A stretch of DNA of 64,000 nucleotides from assembly GCA_027923505.1 (NCBI GenBank), contig BROI01000027.1, positions 359,633-423,632 of the forward strand. Direction: 5' to 3'. The DNA comes from Mayamaea pseudoterrestris. Its lineage: Eukaryota > Bacillariophyta > Bacillariophyceae > Sellaphorales > Sellaphoraceae. The translations under genes and the position numbers were made by a program. Position 1 is the stretch's first letter, and each line of letters starts with the position of its first letter. The notes under the pieces were generated by a model, which saw only the letters and a list, made by a program, of their open reading frames with translations, was not told where the DNA came from and made no database searches. Below are positions 10,257 to 19,847 of this stretch, piece by piece.

Positions 10257-11249
10257 ATGGTCGAGGACATTCAACTGCTGCTGGAATTGATTGAGGATTG
10301 TCCAAGCGTCGTTAGCATTCAGCCAGACGTTGCGAATTGCTGGTACGTTGAAAAATGTGAAACGAGCTTGCATTTGCGATGACTCAAGTCGGCTTGACTC
10401 GACTCGACTGTGTGCATAACGCTCAATCTCATCACTTTTCTCTCGTTACTCTCACGCACGCACAGGTACATTGTGCTGGATATGTTTTGTTGCGAGGAGC
10501 TCATGACAGTCATGATGAGACTGCGGCAGTGCACCCTGGCCGGTCAGTGCGTGCAGGCAAGGTTGAAAGCGTCGGCGCCAACGGTTTTGGATCCAGCTGC
10601 ACTCCCAATGGTTGCCAGCATGCCAATGTTGCAAATGGAAATGATGCCAATGATGCCATCAACGACGCTGCAGCAGCGATGAAGGAAGAGAAACAAGAAG
10701 AAGCATCAGCAAAAGAAGCGAAACAACAATCAGAATAGCAGCAGCAGCAGCAAAGCATCTCATGTCAAAACCAATAGCAAACCATTTGTGGCGAAACCTC
10801 CATCACTGGGCGAGGAAAACTTTCCAACCATGCCGCACGAAAACAAGGTCGAGTGGGAAGTCACGCCACCTGTGCAGCAAACGCTGGAGATTGGCTATAG
10901 CAGCAGTGGTAGCGCTTCCTCCAAGTGCAAGGGATCAGATGCCGCCTCCACCGCAACCACGGTTTCATCTAGTGTGGACTTATCGTGCCGCAAGTTGCAG
11001 CTGCATGGGTATGCGGCGGCGCTCCTCAAGCCGCGGCCGGTTTCGAGTAGTAACGGTAGCAGCAGTAATGCTAGCAAGTCAGTTGGCGAGACGACTGGAT
11101 TGGCGCAAGGCAAACAGTTGCCAAGCGAGGCAATGCTGACAGCTTCCACTTCCAAGCATTTTAGTATCTTGCCGGCAAAGAAAATATTTATCAAAATGCC
11201 CGAGTTGTCCATGCCGTCGCAGCCAATCCTCATTGAGCCACCAGTCTGA
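10257..11249 (+). pseudogene. Two-exon gene with in-frame TGA, unknown function
   Basis: Exon 1 from ATG 10257 to 10342 (MVEDIQLLLELIEDCP...) joins exon 2 at 10466 across a 123-bp intron (donor GTACGT, acceptor ACGCACAG). The joined frame continues to TGA 11247-11249: 870 nt, 289 codons, with one internal TGA at 10680-10682. Before that TGA lies a Met-rich stretch, after it a very basic K/R/N/S tract. The rest is Ser-rich, with LGEENFPTMPHENKVEWEV, and ends KIFIKMPELSMPSQPILIEPPV-like. The internal TGA sits in CAG CAG CGA TGA AGG AAG, consistent with loss of an Arg codon. A competing frame also stays open around 10600-10738, so a short indel is an alternative. I do not recognise the family. 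Confidence 0.5.
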
Positions 11250-11546
11250 GGCCAAGGGCGCTCCTTTGCTGATGTCATGCGTTCCTGCTAGCAAGTGAGC
11301 CATGATGACTCGTGCCAACATTATTGTCCAACTCTACATGATAAAATACATGCGCGCACCCACGAACAAAATACTAAAAGAGTCGATATGAATATAAAAC
11401 AGCAAGGTAAATTATTATGTAGACCACTCAGGTTCATTATGTATTTATGGATGTTTGCATGCATGTACCCGCTGGTACACGCGCGAGTCAAAAAAGTTGA
11501 ATGCAGGCCCCTTGCTCGCTCATCCCTTGGCCTGCTTGGCGGAGCC

Positions 11547-11840
11547 CTACATGCGAAACGCCAAAACAAGGATTGCAAACATCGCAATGAAAAAAGCGAT
11601 TGCGACTGGCTCTGACATTTGAATGACAATGACTAATCCCATGGCTTGCTGCTGAGCCGGCGGTGGTGCCTGCTGCTGCAAAACCTGCGGCAAAGGCGCC
11701 TGCAAAACCTGCGGCAGAGGCTGCTGCAAAACCTGCTGCGGCAGATTATGCGGATGCGGCAGAGGCGGCTGCTGCTGCAAAACCTGTGGAGCCGGCGGTG
11801 GCAAGAGAATGTGCCAAATTGGGGGATTATACGGAAGCAT
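11547..11840 (-). CDS. Small Pro/Gln-rich protein with C-terminal membrane anchor
   Basis: The ORF runs from ATG 11840 to TAG at 11547, 97 residues. It begins MLPYNPPIWHILLPPP and continues with degenerate PQVLQ repeats (PLPQVLQ, APLPQVLQQQ). It ends with a hydrophobic helix (VAIAFFIAMFAILVLAF) two residues from the C-terminus, a tail-anchored layout like the Harbinger partner proteins, although no sequence similarity is visible. The frame can be extended 5' to 12005, but that part translates the GCTT microsatellite and is not credible. It may instead be the last exon of a larger gene. Confidence 0.4.
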   Translation of the reverse strand: MLPYNPPIWHILLPPPAPQVLQQQPPLPHPHNLPQQVLQQPLPQVLQAPLPQVLQQQAPPPAQQQAMGLVIVIQMSEPVAIAFFIAMFAILVLAFRM

Positions 11841-11860
11841 GATTGTTTCTCGTTTCTGCC

Positions 11861-11908
11861 TTGCTTGCTTGCTTGCTTGCTGGCTTGCTTGCTTGCTTCC
11901 TTGTTTGC
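11861..11908. repeat. (GCTT)n microsatellite
   Basis: About eleven GCTT units with two interruptions (CTGG and CTTCC). It creates an artificial Lys/Gln/Ala-Ser-Lys reading frame on the minus strand. Confidence 0.9.
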
Positions 11909-12049
11909 AATTTACAATATGTAAATGCACTGCTGCTGTTGAATCTGCAGCTATCGAAGTCTCTTGACTTGAGAATGAAGCCAAATGGAGGAGGCTTGGT
12001 CTCACGTCTCACAGCTCACGTCGGTCATTGTCACGGCCAATGCGCACGC

Positions 12050-12510
12050 GAGCACGTTCCATCCAGGTGGCTTATATAATTAGGACGCAAGGCTTATCTA
12101 ATCATGACGCCATTCATGGATGCAGCTGAGCCATTAAAGCCTTCCATCCAAGTGGCATATATATTTGTGACTCTTTGTCATTGCTGCATACTGGAGTAGC
12201 AGCTTGCGACGGGCCATCAAAGTGTTCCATCCAGGAGGCATATGTATTTATGACTCGTTGTCATTGCTGCATAGCAGCTTGCGATGACAACTAAAGTGTT
12301 CTATCCAGTAGGCTTATGTATGCCGTCAACATGTGTGAGAATTTAAACATAAGGCTTATGTATTTATGATGCAATTTCATATTCCAGCCACGCAAGCAAA
12401 GCCAAGCAATGACAAAGATCAAAACCACTGTGACACTGCCGCGGCTTTGCTGACCTTGTCATTCTCGCTCAAACAAATCCATCACCTTCATTGCCACCCC
12501 CATTCTTAAC
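12050..12510 (+). repeat. Flank unit shared upstream of acidic repeat genes 1 and 3
   Basis: Internally repetitive: TTCCATCCA(G/A)-type blocks followed by a GGCATATGTATTT-like motif and TCATTGCTGCATA recur about every 90 bp. The same sequence in the same order (CATGACGCCATTCATGGATGCAGCTGAGCCAT and following, abbreviated here) lies at 32,950-33,340 upstream of acidic gene 3. It moved with the gene as one duplication unit and may hold its promoter. Confidence 0.65.
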
Positions 12511-12517
12511 ATCAACC

Positions 12518-13855
12518 ATGAATATGGATCACAATCCTCCTTTTGATGCAGCTCCTGCAGTTGCAGTTTCTTTTTTTGATAATGAAGTAGATGAGATGGA
12601 GGTGGAGCTTGTCGCCTTGCGACAGGATGTCGTCGTCCAGTGACAGCAGCTCATTGTTCTGCAACAGCAGCTCAACAACATGTCGAGGGAGCTCAGTAAC
12701 ACACTGGTGGAGTGCAACATGTGGAAGCAGCAATGCAGCAAGCAACAGTGCGCCTTGGATCACTTGGACTGTGTCGCTCCCTCTAGCCTGGTGCAAGGAA
12801 ATTGGCAGACTAATCAACATAGTCAATGGCGCCGCCAGGCGAACAATTCCTTGTCGCGTGGAATGTACCTGGATGATGCAAATGACCTCTCTGCTGTGCA
12901 CCAGTTGGATGAGGAGGAGGCTGGTGACAATGACAGTGAACTGAACGATGAGCTCGACAATGAGCTCGACAATGAGCTCCATGACAATGTAGAGGAGGAG
13001 GATGGCACTGCCAATTATGTCTCTTTTGACAGTGAGGAGGAGATGGATGAGCAAGGTGAATTGACGGATGACCAAGAGGCGGATGGCGAAGAGACAGATG
13101 GCAAAGAGGCGGATGGCGAAGAGGTGGACGGCGAAGAGGCGGACGGCGAAGAGGCGGACGGCAAGGAGGCGGACAGCAAAGAGGCGGACGGTGAAGAGGC
13201 GGACAGCAAAGAGGCGGACGGCGAAGAGGCAGACGGCGAAGAGGCGGACAGCAAAGAGGCGGATGGCGAAGAGGCGGACAGTGAAGAGGCGGACAGCAAA
13301 GAGTTGGATGGCACAGAGGCGGATGGCGAAGAGGCAGACGGCGAAGAGTCGGATGGCGCAGAGGCGGATAAAGAGTCGGACGAAGAGTCGGACGGAAAAT
13401 TGGATGAAGAGTCAGACGAAAAATTGGATGAAGAGTCGGATGGCAAAGTGTTAGACGAAGAGACGGATGTTGAAGAGATGGATGAAGAGGCAGCTGGCGT
13501 GGAGCTGCATGGTGAGGAGCTGCATGGCGAAGAGGCGGACGGCGAAGAGGCAGACGGCAAAGAGGCGGACGGCGAAGAGTCGGACGGCGATGAGTCGGAC
13601 GGCGAAGAGTCGGACGGTGAAGAGTCGGATGGCAAAGAGTCAGATGGCACAGAGTCGGATGGCGAAGTGTCAGACAAAGAGTCGGACGAAGAGTCGGACG
13701 AAGAGTCGGAGGGCAAGGAGCTGCATGGTGATAACGAGAATGCAGTTGGAATGGGTAGCATGGCTGCCAAGACAGAAGCCAATGGGTCTCTTTTGAATCA
13801 ACACAAGCTCAAGGAGGCAACAAACTGTGGCAGCAGCAAAGGCAGCAACTGTTAG
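12518..13855 (+). pseudogene. Acidic repeat protein 1 (in-frame TGA at codon 42)
   Basis: From ATG 12518 (MNMDHNPPFDAAPAV) the frame reads to TAG 13853-13855 with a single TGA at 12641-12643, in CAG TGA CAG CAG. The N-terminal ~110 residues form a Gln/Leu heptad-like region (QQLIVLQQQLNNMSREL), probably coiled coil, with several Cys. Then follow LDNE repeats and a long tract of (E-A/S-D-G-E)n pentapeptides, net charge extremely negative, ending in a non-repetitive tail (NENAVGMGSMAAKTEANG). If translation begins at a Met after the TGA (MSRELSNTLVE, 12680) the product is 391 residues and intact. Two further copies exist at 22958-24931 and 33899-34703. Function unknown; a nuclear or chromatin-associated acidic protein is only a guess. 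Confidence 0.6.
13072..13725 (+). repeat. 15-bp coding repeat (E-A/S-D-G-E)n
   Basis: Tandem 15-bp units of the form GAGGCGGACGGCGAA with GAA/AAA and GCG/TCG variation, in two blocks (about 13072-13380 and 13520-13725) separated by degenerate units. Because the period is a multiple of three and contains few stops, all frames stay open, which produces false Lys/Arg-rich sense and Ser/Ala-rich antisense ORFs. Confidence 0.9.
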
Positions 13856-14203
13856 AGCAACAGGTTTGACAGTTGATATGGTGGCCAAGTAATTATATAT
13901 TCATGCATGCAAAGCACTGGCACATCTGCAGCCAATGATGATAGTAATATTTCACTCATAAAAAGATAGTCATTGTCAACACAAAGCTGCTAATGTCTCC
14001 TTAGTTTGTAGTGGCCCACCATGCTGCTAAATTGGTATCAGTTTCAATTGGAATATTGCCTTCCTCACTTCATGGACCAATAGTGCAGATGTATCCGGTG
14101 GAAAGGACTGCCCGGAGTATGTCGTCCATCTTATCCATGAGCACCACTGTTTGATGATCTGAACGTGGCCGCGTGTGCAGTCCTGACTGGGGAGGAACAC
14201 GTG

Positions 14204-14482
14204 TCACTCGTGCAAAGATAGGACAAGAGTCACCAGATTCGTTTTGTATGTGATGGATATGGCATAGTTACGACCATGGTGTTCAACATTGTGCAAGTTA
14301 GTATTTGGAATGTAAATGGTGCGACTAGCCTTGCCTTGCTCGGTTAACTTCCATTGGTGTCCAGTCAACGAAATGACTTGCAATTCATTGCTTCCTAGCT
14401 TTGGCAGATATGCATAACACCTTCCCTTGAAGCCAACTTTGTCACCCTTCTGAAGAGCCTTATCTGCAGGGCAAACCCTCAT
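14204..14482 (-). pseudogene. N-terminal fragment of a fourth YLPKLG-family gene
   Basis: Reads MRVCPADKALQKGDKV... then AYLPKLGSNELQ, GKASRTIYIPNT and VEHHGRNY, aligning with residues ~1-70 of the YLPKLG genes at 16627-18663 and 29217-31256. The similarity stops after about 80 residues, and the remainder of the gene is absent. It is more diverged than the other copies, so it marks a separate subfamily. It lies downstream of acidic gene 1. Confidence 0.7.
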
Positions 14483-14744
14483 GGTGATTTATGATGTTAT
14501 GATCATCGGCGTTTTGCGGGGCGCCTCGTCGAACAAAGAAAAAGTAGTGGATGTGGAGCTATGTCACATAAATATCTCACCGTTATTGGGGCTTTCATTA
14601 AACGTGCGAATTGGAAAAACAAGGTCGGCTGCCGCCGTTGGCACTGACCCAGCCTTTGGAGTTGGATGGCAGGTTGGTCTATCAGTGGGCGGTTGAAATG
14701 GATAGGCAGTGATGATGTTCTGTTCCCAAGAGAGAACGTCGGCT

Positions 14745-15060
14745 AACTATCCAGCTAATGCCTGCACAAACTGTCGGGATATCTGTTTGCAAGGCAGTGG
14801 TCGGGCGGTGGTTGGGTACGACGGTATCAAATTATTGCCTGCGCGAACTAGCGGGAGTGGTTGGGCAGTGGTTGGGTAGCTAACTAACTATTGCTTGCAT
14901 GAACTAGTGGGATCCGTTCGCAAGAGGTGCAGCACTCAGGCGGTGGTGGGGTAGCTATCAAACTACTGACTATACGAACTACCGGTAGCGAGATCTGTTC
15001 GCAAGAGACTCTTGGTGCAGCGGTCGGGCGGTGGTTGGGTAGCTATCCGACATATTGTGT
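14745..15060. repeat. Degenerate ~85-110 bp tandem repeat
   Basis: Four diverged units share GGGCGGTGGTTGGGTA(G)C, ACTA(T)TGCCTGC..GAACTA and GATCCGTTCGCAAGAG-like blocks, beginning near 14745, 14810, 14865 and 14950. No gene is visible in 14,580-15,180 apart from this array. Confidence 0.65.
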
Positions 15061-15180
15061 CGCACTGGTGTTACTCACGCACACGTAAAACTTTTAACTC
15101 ACTGAGCCCGTTCCGGGTCAGTGAAACCCACACGCGTTGGCCCATCACTCACACATACCGGTACTCAAGCATCCATTCTG

Positions 15181-15880
15181 TCATTTAAAGCCTATACGTA
15201 GTCTTTTTCATTGATTTAAAGCACAAGATCTACTAAGTAAGTCAAGTGGGTTCGAATGGTGTAATCAGTTTTGCTTCGTCATTGATATTGGTCCCGCCGC
15301 GGCACCTTTTGTGTTGAGTTCCATCCAGGCCTCGGACTGCTTGCATCCATTCTGTCATTTAAAGTCTATACTCAGTCTTTTTCATTGATTTAAAACACCA
15401 GATCTACTAAGTAAGTCAAGCGGGTTCGAATGGTGTAATCAGTTTTGCTTCGTCATTGATATTGGTCCCGCCGCGGCACCTTTTGTGTTGAGTTCCATCC
15501 AGGCCTCGGACTGCTTGCTCCTTTCCGTCATTTAAAGTCTATACTCAGTCTTTTTCATTGATTTAAAACACCAGATCTACTAAGTAAGTCAAGCGGGTTC
15601 GAATGGTGTAATCAGTTTTGCTTCGTCATTGATATTGGTCCCGCCGCGGCACCTTTTGTGTTGAGTTCCATCCAGGCCTCGGACTGCTTGCTCCTTTCCG
15701 TCATTTAAAGTCTATACTCAGTCTTTTTCATTGATTTAAAACACCAGATCTACTAAGTAAGTCAAGTGGGTTCTAACGGTGCGGTCGGTTTTGTCATCCG
15801 AGCCGTATTGGTCCCGCCGCGGCACCTTTTGTGTTGAGTTCCATCCAGGCCTCGGACTGCTCGCTCCATTCCGTTGTTGC
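15181..15880. repeat. 173-bp satellite-like array (copy 1)
   Basis: GTCTTTTTCATTGATTTAAA starts at 15201, 15375, 15548 and 15721, i.e. periods 174, 173 and 173 bp. Each unit contains AGATCTACTAAGTAAGTCAAG and a segment that, on the minus strand, encodes AWMELNTKGAAAGP, the C-terminus of the adjacent 83-codon ORF. The last unit merges into that ORF. Related arrays lie at 19,400-19,930 and 25,190-25,700. Confidence 0.85.
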
Positions 15881-16045
15881 TATTGTGCTATAGGTCATTT
15901 TTGATGCTGATACCGTGCATACACTAGCTTTAATATGTAAAGGAGCTGATTGCCAAGTTTGGTTGAGTTCTGATGGGTATTTAAAAAGTGTGCACCCTCC
16001 AAGTGTCAATATTTTGTTGGTCTCCAGTATTTGCAGCATGATCAT
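15794..16045 (-). CDS. Conserved 83-residue ORF (copy 1), unknown function
   Basis: ORF MIMLQILETNKILTLGG..., with FKYPSELNQTWQSAPLHIKA and YSTIATTEW, ending WMELNTKGAAAGPIRLG. A diverged copy at 25616-25861 keeps the frame with mostly single amino-acid changes, which supports coding in the ancestor. The C-terminal 20 codons overlap the 173-bp array. It is probably the last exon of a larger gene rather than a complete protein. No recognised domain. Confidence 0.4.
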   Translation of the reverse strand: MIMLQILETNKILTLGGCTLFKYPSELNQTWQSAPLHIKASVCTVSASKMTYSTIATTEWSEQSEAWMELNTKGAAAGPIRLG

Positions 16046-16129
16046 TCTCTAACAAATTATTGCTCTAGAATATTTTACAGACTGTAGACTATAATGTACA
16101 ATGAAAGGAAGATTCAGCAACAAGTAATC

Positions 16130-16625
16130 AGATAGTGGTTTATAATGTTGGCGCGGGCTTCGACTCGGATTTACTGCAGCAAGGAGAGAGGCTCTGCCAC
16201 ATTGGCAAGGGGAAATGCGACTGACCTGCGACCAGGATGGCTCCAAACTTGCAACCAGCACTTGTTGCAGCCAAGGGTTCCTGTCACTTATAGTGGTTTA
16301 TAATGTTGGCGCGGGCTTTGACTCGGATTTACTGCAGGTTGAGTGGGAGACTGTGCTTTTGGCAACTGGCTGCAAACGAGTCGCCTGCAACTAGGATGGC
16401 TCCAAACTTGCAACCAGCACTTGTTGCAGCATTACTATATTTGCGGAAAGGGTTCCTGTCACTTATAGTGGTTTATAATGTTGGCGCGGGCTTTGGCGAA
16501 TTTGCCGCAGGTTGAATGGGAGACTGTGCTCTTGGCAACTGCCTGCAAACGAGTCGCCTGCGACATGAGCTAGCAACTACATTACAGCAAAATGTTGTAA
16601 TTGCAACTAATAAACAGCTAGTACT
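16130..16625. repeat. ~175-bp dispersed repeat cluster (copy 1)
   Basis: Three tandem units, each with GTGGTTTATAATGTTGGCGCG (abbreviated), a C/TTTTGG or GGAGAGAGG variant middle and AACTTGCAACCAGCACTTGTTGCAGC. They lie immediately 3' of the YLPKLG gene stop, and the same units flank its other copies at 20,184-20,679, 26,360-27,100, 27,490-28,030 and 28,315-28,565. Confidence 0.8.
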
Positions 16626-16626
16626 T

Positions 16627-18663
16627 TTAAGTCTCCTCTGGCACAATCCATTCTCGGTAACTCCCACCTGCTCCCCAAGCAATGATGGTAGCATTGTCAT
16701 CAAAGTAATGGACCAATCCAGTGTCCGGGTCCACAGCCACAGTTACAGCAGTATTATGTGCAATCTCTGCACCATAAAATTGCTGTGTCCAACCTTCCTT
16801 GAAACGAACAGCAATACCAATGCCATCATTCAAAAAGTACTGGTAAATAATCCAGGATGCAGGAAACACACCAGAAACAGCGTAAGCACAATGTGTTGGA
16901 ACTGAGAAGGTTTGTTCACCTTTCTTGTTCACCACTGTAAACATCTCTCGCATCTCCATCAGATACAAGTATATGTCATGCTTTGATGGATCGCGTTGCC
17001 ACTCTTCAAGTACCTCATCAGCTCGGGCTTGAAACACTGGTAGTAACTTGTCATTTTGGTCCACATGGCTAGTATTCGCAAAGGACAACCACTTGGTTAG
17101 GTAGCCTGTTGTGAGAATCTTGATACTGTTATGGCCAAGTTCTTGAAGTTGCTTGCTACCCACAAGAGCTGCCTGCAAAAATTCATTGACACCCTCATCC
17201 AAAGCAAAAGCAGCTGCAACAGTTACATGTTCCAGCGCATTTACTGCAGCATTGCAAATGGGGACAAAGAAATCATGCCACTCTTGTCGGTAGTACTGAT
17301 GCTCTGTGGCACAGAATTGCAAAGGCTTCCTGCCTGCCATTTTGGTGAGACGCCTACAAAAATATCCATTTTGGCCAATGATATCAGAGGAACTTCATCC
17401 ACCAAATATTATATTCCCGTATGTAAAGTCAATGAGGCCATAAAGCTGGGGATCCAGTTGAGTGAAAGCATTCTTGAGACGTCCCCATTCAACCACCTTG
17501 ACACCATCTGGCGGAATGCTTGTTGGTCTTATATTGTGCTCTTCAAAATGTATGTCAGGCGTTTCATCTAGGTTGACGTCGCCAGCCTCACAAGTCTTGT
17601 CATTGGCAGCTTTCTTTCGGTCATTACCAAGTATAATTCGGACGCCGCCTGGAAACTCTTCTGTAACATCAACCATCTGCAACTCAATAATATTATCCTT
17701 TGTTAACTTCCTGACCCATTTGTTATGCATTTTAGCAATGCGACGTTCCTCTTTCAACATGTTAAATTGTGTTTTCGTCAACAAACCAAACTTTCCAGCG
17801 TTCGGCTTGCCAAGCAGAGGGACAGCAAAAAGCATGGCCTCGGTCGTGCGCAATCCACCTTTAAGCTTGCAAACCTCCCGGCGGCGGGCTTATCCAACAT
17901 GCACGCAAACCGTTGTGCACCTTGCATCACGAAACTGCTTGGTATGCTTGCCCAAGCAGTATCTGCGCTTCTTTGCTGGCTGTGCCTCTGGCTTGGAATC
18001 TTCCACTGTCGGCACTACGTAGGCCTTTGAATAGTCCGTCTTGACAGGCTCATTTTCATTTCGGGGAATGACAGTCGTGAATACCTTATCTGGACCATAG
18101 GGATCCATTTGAATGCACTTGTCTTGGTGGTCAAGATTCGCAATAATATTGCCAATTTGGAGCGGCACGCAAGGCAGTCCCGACAGGAGGTTGAGAAACT
18201 TGCAGGACTTGTGCTCCAAGTCACGATATGGCACTGTTTTGATGGTGAAGTATTGCTCAAATGCCGCAATTGGAGCATCGGCTGGAAGGTTCGAGAATGG
18301 GTAAATAATTTGTCCATCTTGCTCGATGGCTTCACAGTGGCATTCCATGAAGGTGACGGTCGACTGTTGCCCATTGTAATGCGCGCTCATGAACACGCCA
18401 AAAAGATAGTCCTTACTGTGCTTGTACTTGATGACACATCCATAATTGCGACCATGGTGTTCAACATCATCCAAGTCAGTATTTGGAATGTAAATGGTGC
18501 GACTAGCCTTGCCTTCTTCCGTCAAATTCCATCGGTATCCAGTCAATGGAACGGTTTCCAATGTGGCTGACCCCAGTTTTGGCAAATACGCGAGCGCTTC
18601 TCCCGTTCCAGTGGTTTTAGACAAGTCGCAGAAGAGCGCCTTTTTGGCAGCGCATGGAGGCAT
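16627..18663 (-). pseudogene. YLPKLG-family gene, copy 1 (678 codons, two nonsense codons)
   Basis: One frame runs from ATG 18663 (MPPCAAKKALFC) to TAA at 16627 with no indel, broken by TAA at 17890-17892 and TGA at 17395-17397. Where copy 3 (29217-31256) has sense codons at these places (Glu and Gln), copy 1 has stops, and the reverse holds elsewhere, so the ancestral frame was open. Recognisable blocks: AYLPKLGS, GKASRTIYIPNTDLDDVEHHG, a basic patch AKKRR followed by Cys residues (near residue 250), VDVTEEFPGGV, QLYGLIDFTYG, FCATEHQYYRQEWHDFF, FPASWIIYQYFL and a C-terminal acidic/aromatic tail. I see no DDE triad, RT motif or signal sequence and do not recognise the family. Its dispersal in six or more pieces suggests a mobile-element protein. 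It is divergent from the CxxC gene at 18904. Confidence 0.65.
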
Positions 18664-18903
18664 GGTAGCAGGAGTAAAGGGTTGTTTCGCTTCATTTTGT
18701 GAGGCCGTGAGGTGCGACTTGGTGATGTGCGTACGCATCGGATGGAACGAGTTTTTGAATGGCGCTCGTTCCTTCCATTCGAGTCGTACCGGTACTCACT
18801 CTCTCGGCCGCAGTGAAACAATCAGCAGGCATGATGACCATGGAGGGAGAAAGGATGTTTATTGATTAACGGCACGCCATCGAACAACATTTGTAGCAGA
18901 AGC
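18664..18903. promoter_or_regulatory. Divergent promoter region of the YLPKLG / CxxC pair (copy 1)
   Basis: The 240 bp between the two divergent starts is retained in all three copies (22718-22957 and 31257-31507) with the same landmarks: GGATGGAACGAGTTT, GTCGTACCGGTACTCAC and GATGACCATGGAGGGAGAAAGGATG. GGTACC-like palindromic GTACCGGTAC lies near its centre. Retention of the spacing suggests a shared bidirectional promoter; no factor site is identified. Confidence 0.5.
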
Positions 18904-19416
18904 ATGACGCAGCAGCAGCATTACCATTCCTTTGATCCTTCCTGGCTGTCGGTTCTTCTGCCTGACGATCCCCTGGCATGCGACGCTCCGTACCTTTCCA
19001 TTTTGTCCGAGAGCAATACATTTCAATGGTTGGCGCTACTGCTCAAGCATTTGAAGAGCGCCAAGCATTACAAGCAATTTGGAATCTTGATGCGGGCGTA
19101 TCGGCTGGAGCGTGGCGATTTTGAAGGCGATGACTGCGATGCAAATACGATGACGACTCCGAGTAATTTACCATTAACGCATGACAAGACGACGACGACG
19201 CGCCGCCGCTACCCCGACTCGTGGCTGCAGCAGACGCCCCTCCCCTCCAAACTCGACCATCAGCAGGTTTCATACGGCGAGCGCATTTACGATCACGTCA
19301 GCAAGACGCTGCGGTGGCGCTGCCTGCTGTGCGACTCTGGATGGATGGGCAATGGCAGCAAGGATGCGATGGAGCACTGCGCGGGCCGCAACATGGGCAT
19401 CCATTCTGTCATTTAA
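18904..19416 (+). pseudogene. CxxC gene, copy 1 (truncated by duplication junction)
   Basis: Starts at ATG 18904 (MTQQQHYHSFDPSWL). It encodes about 165 residues of the family before the duplication junction at 19396/19397 replaces the C-terminus by GIHSVI and a stop. It has a Leu-rich region (FQWLALLLKHLKSAKHYKQF), an acidic patch and a possible metal site RWRCLLCDSGW followed by MEHC (Cys-x2-Cys ... His-Cys), zinc-finger-like but of no family I can name. Upstream in-frame codons are conserved too but lack an ATG. The full-length version is copy 2 at 22958. Confidence 0.55.
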
Positions 19417-19847
19417 AGTCTATACTCAGTCTTTTTCATTGATTTAAAACACCAGATCTACTAAGTAAGTCAAGCGGGTTCGAATGGTGTAATCAGTTTT
19501 GCTTCGTCATTGATATTGGTCCCGCCGCGGCACCTTTTGTGTTGAGTTCCATCCAGGCCTCGGACTGCTTGCTCCTTTCCGTCATTTAAAGTCTATACTC
19601 AGTCTTTTTCATTGATTTAAAACACCAGATCTACTAAGTAAGTCAAGCGGGTTCGAATGGTGTAATCAGTTTTGCTTCGTCATTGATATTGGTCCCGCCG
19701 CGGCACCTTTTGTGTTGAGTTCCATCCAGGCCTCGGACTGCTTGCTCCTTTCCGTCATTTAAAGTCTATACTCAGTCTTTTTCATTGATTTAAAACACCA
19801 GATCTACTAAGTAAGTCAAGTGGGTTCTAACGGTGCGGTCGGTTTTG

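Larger units (their letters stand above)
15343..19396. repeat. 4,054-bp tandem duplication, unit 1
   Basis: The segment 15343-19396 recurs at 19397-23450 with a constant offset of 4,054. The junction is at 19396/19397, where the CxxC gene (...GRNM) is cut and the 173-bp array (GCATCCATTCTG) begins again. The first ~3.7 kb differ at only one or two positions, whereas the last ~320 bp (19,073-19,385) differ at about eleven. Confidence 0.9.

Noticed and set aside
10116-10373. 85-codon minus-strand ORF (MQARFTFFNVPAIR...)
   Set aside because: Antisense to the better-supported exon 10257-10342; composition is less convincing and no partner exon was found.
11827-12012. N-terminal extensions of the 97-residue ORF and a 61-codon neighbour
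   Set aside because: They translate the GCTT microsatellite (KQASKQASK).
13015-13782. 255-codon antisense ORF over acidic gene 1 (and 24286-24858 over the fusion gene)
   Set aside because: Artefact of the 15-bp coding repeat: Ser/Ala/Pro low-complexity sequence with no independent start context or conservation.
13068-13796. Lys/Arg-rich sense ORFs (MAKRRMAKRQ type)
   Set aside because: Same repeat in a shifted frame; the acidic frame continues into conserved non-repetitive ends, the basic one does not.
15181-15880. CRISPR-like array
   Set aside because: Units are 173 bp long, contiguous and without unique spacers, in a eukaryotic genome; it is a satellite-like tandem repeat.
16303-16515. 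70-codon ORF repeated at 20357, 26780 and 27520
   Set aside because: It runs across the ~175-bp repeat units and exists only because of them; stops and frames vary between units.
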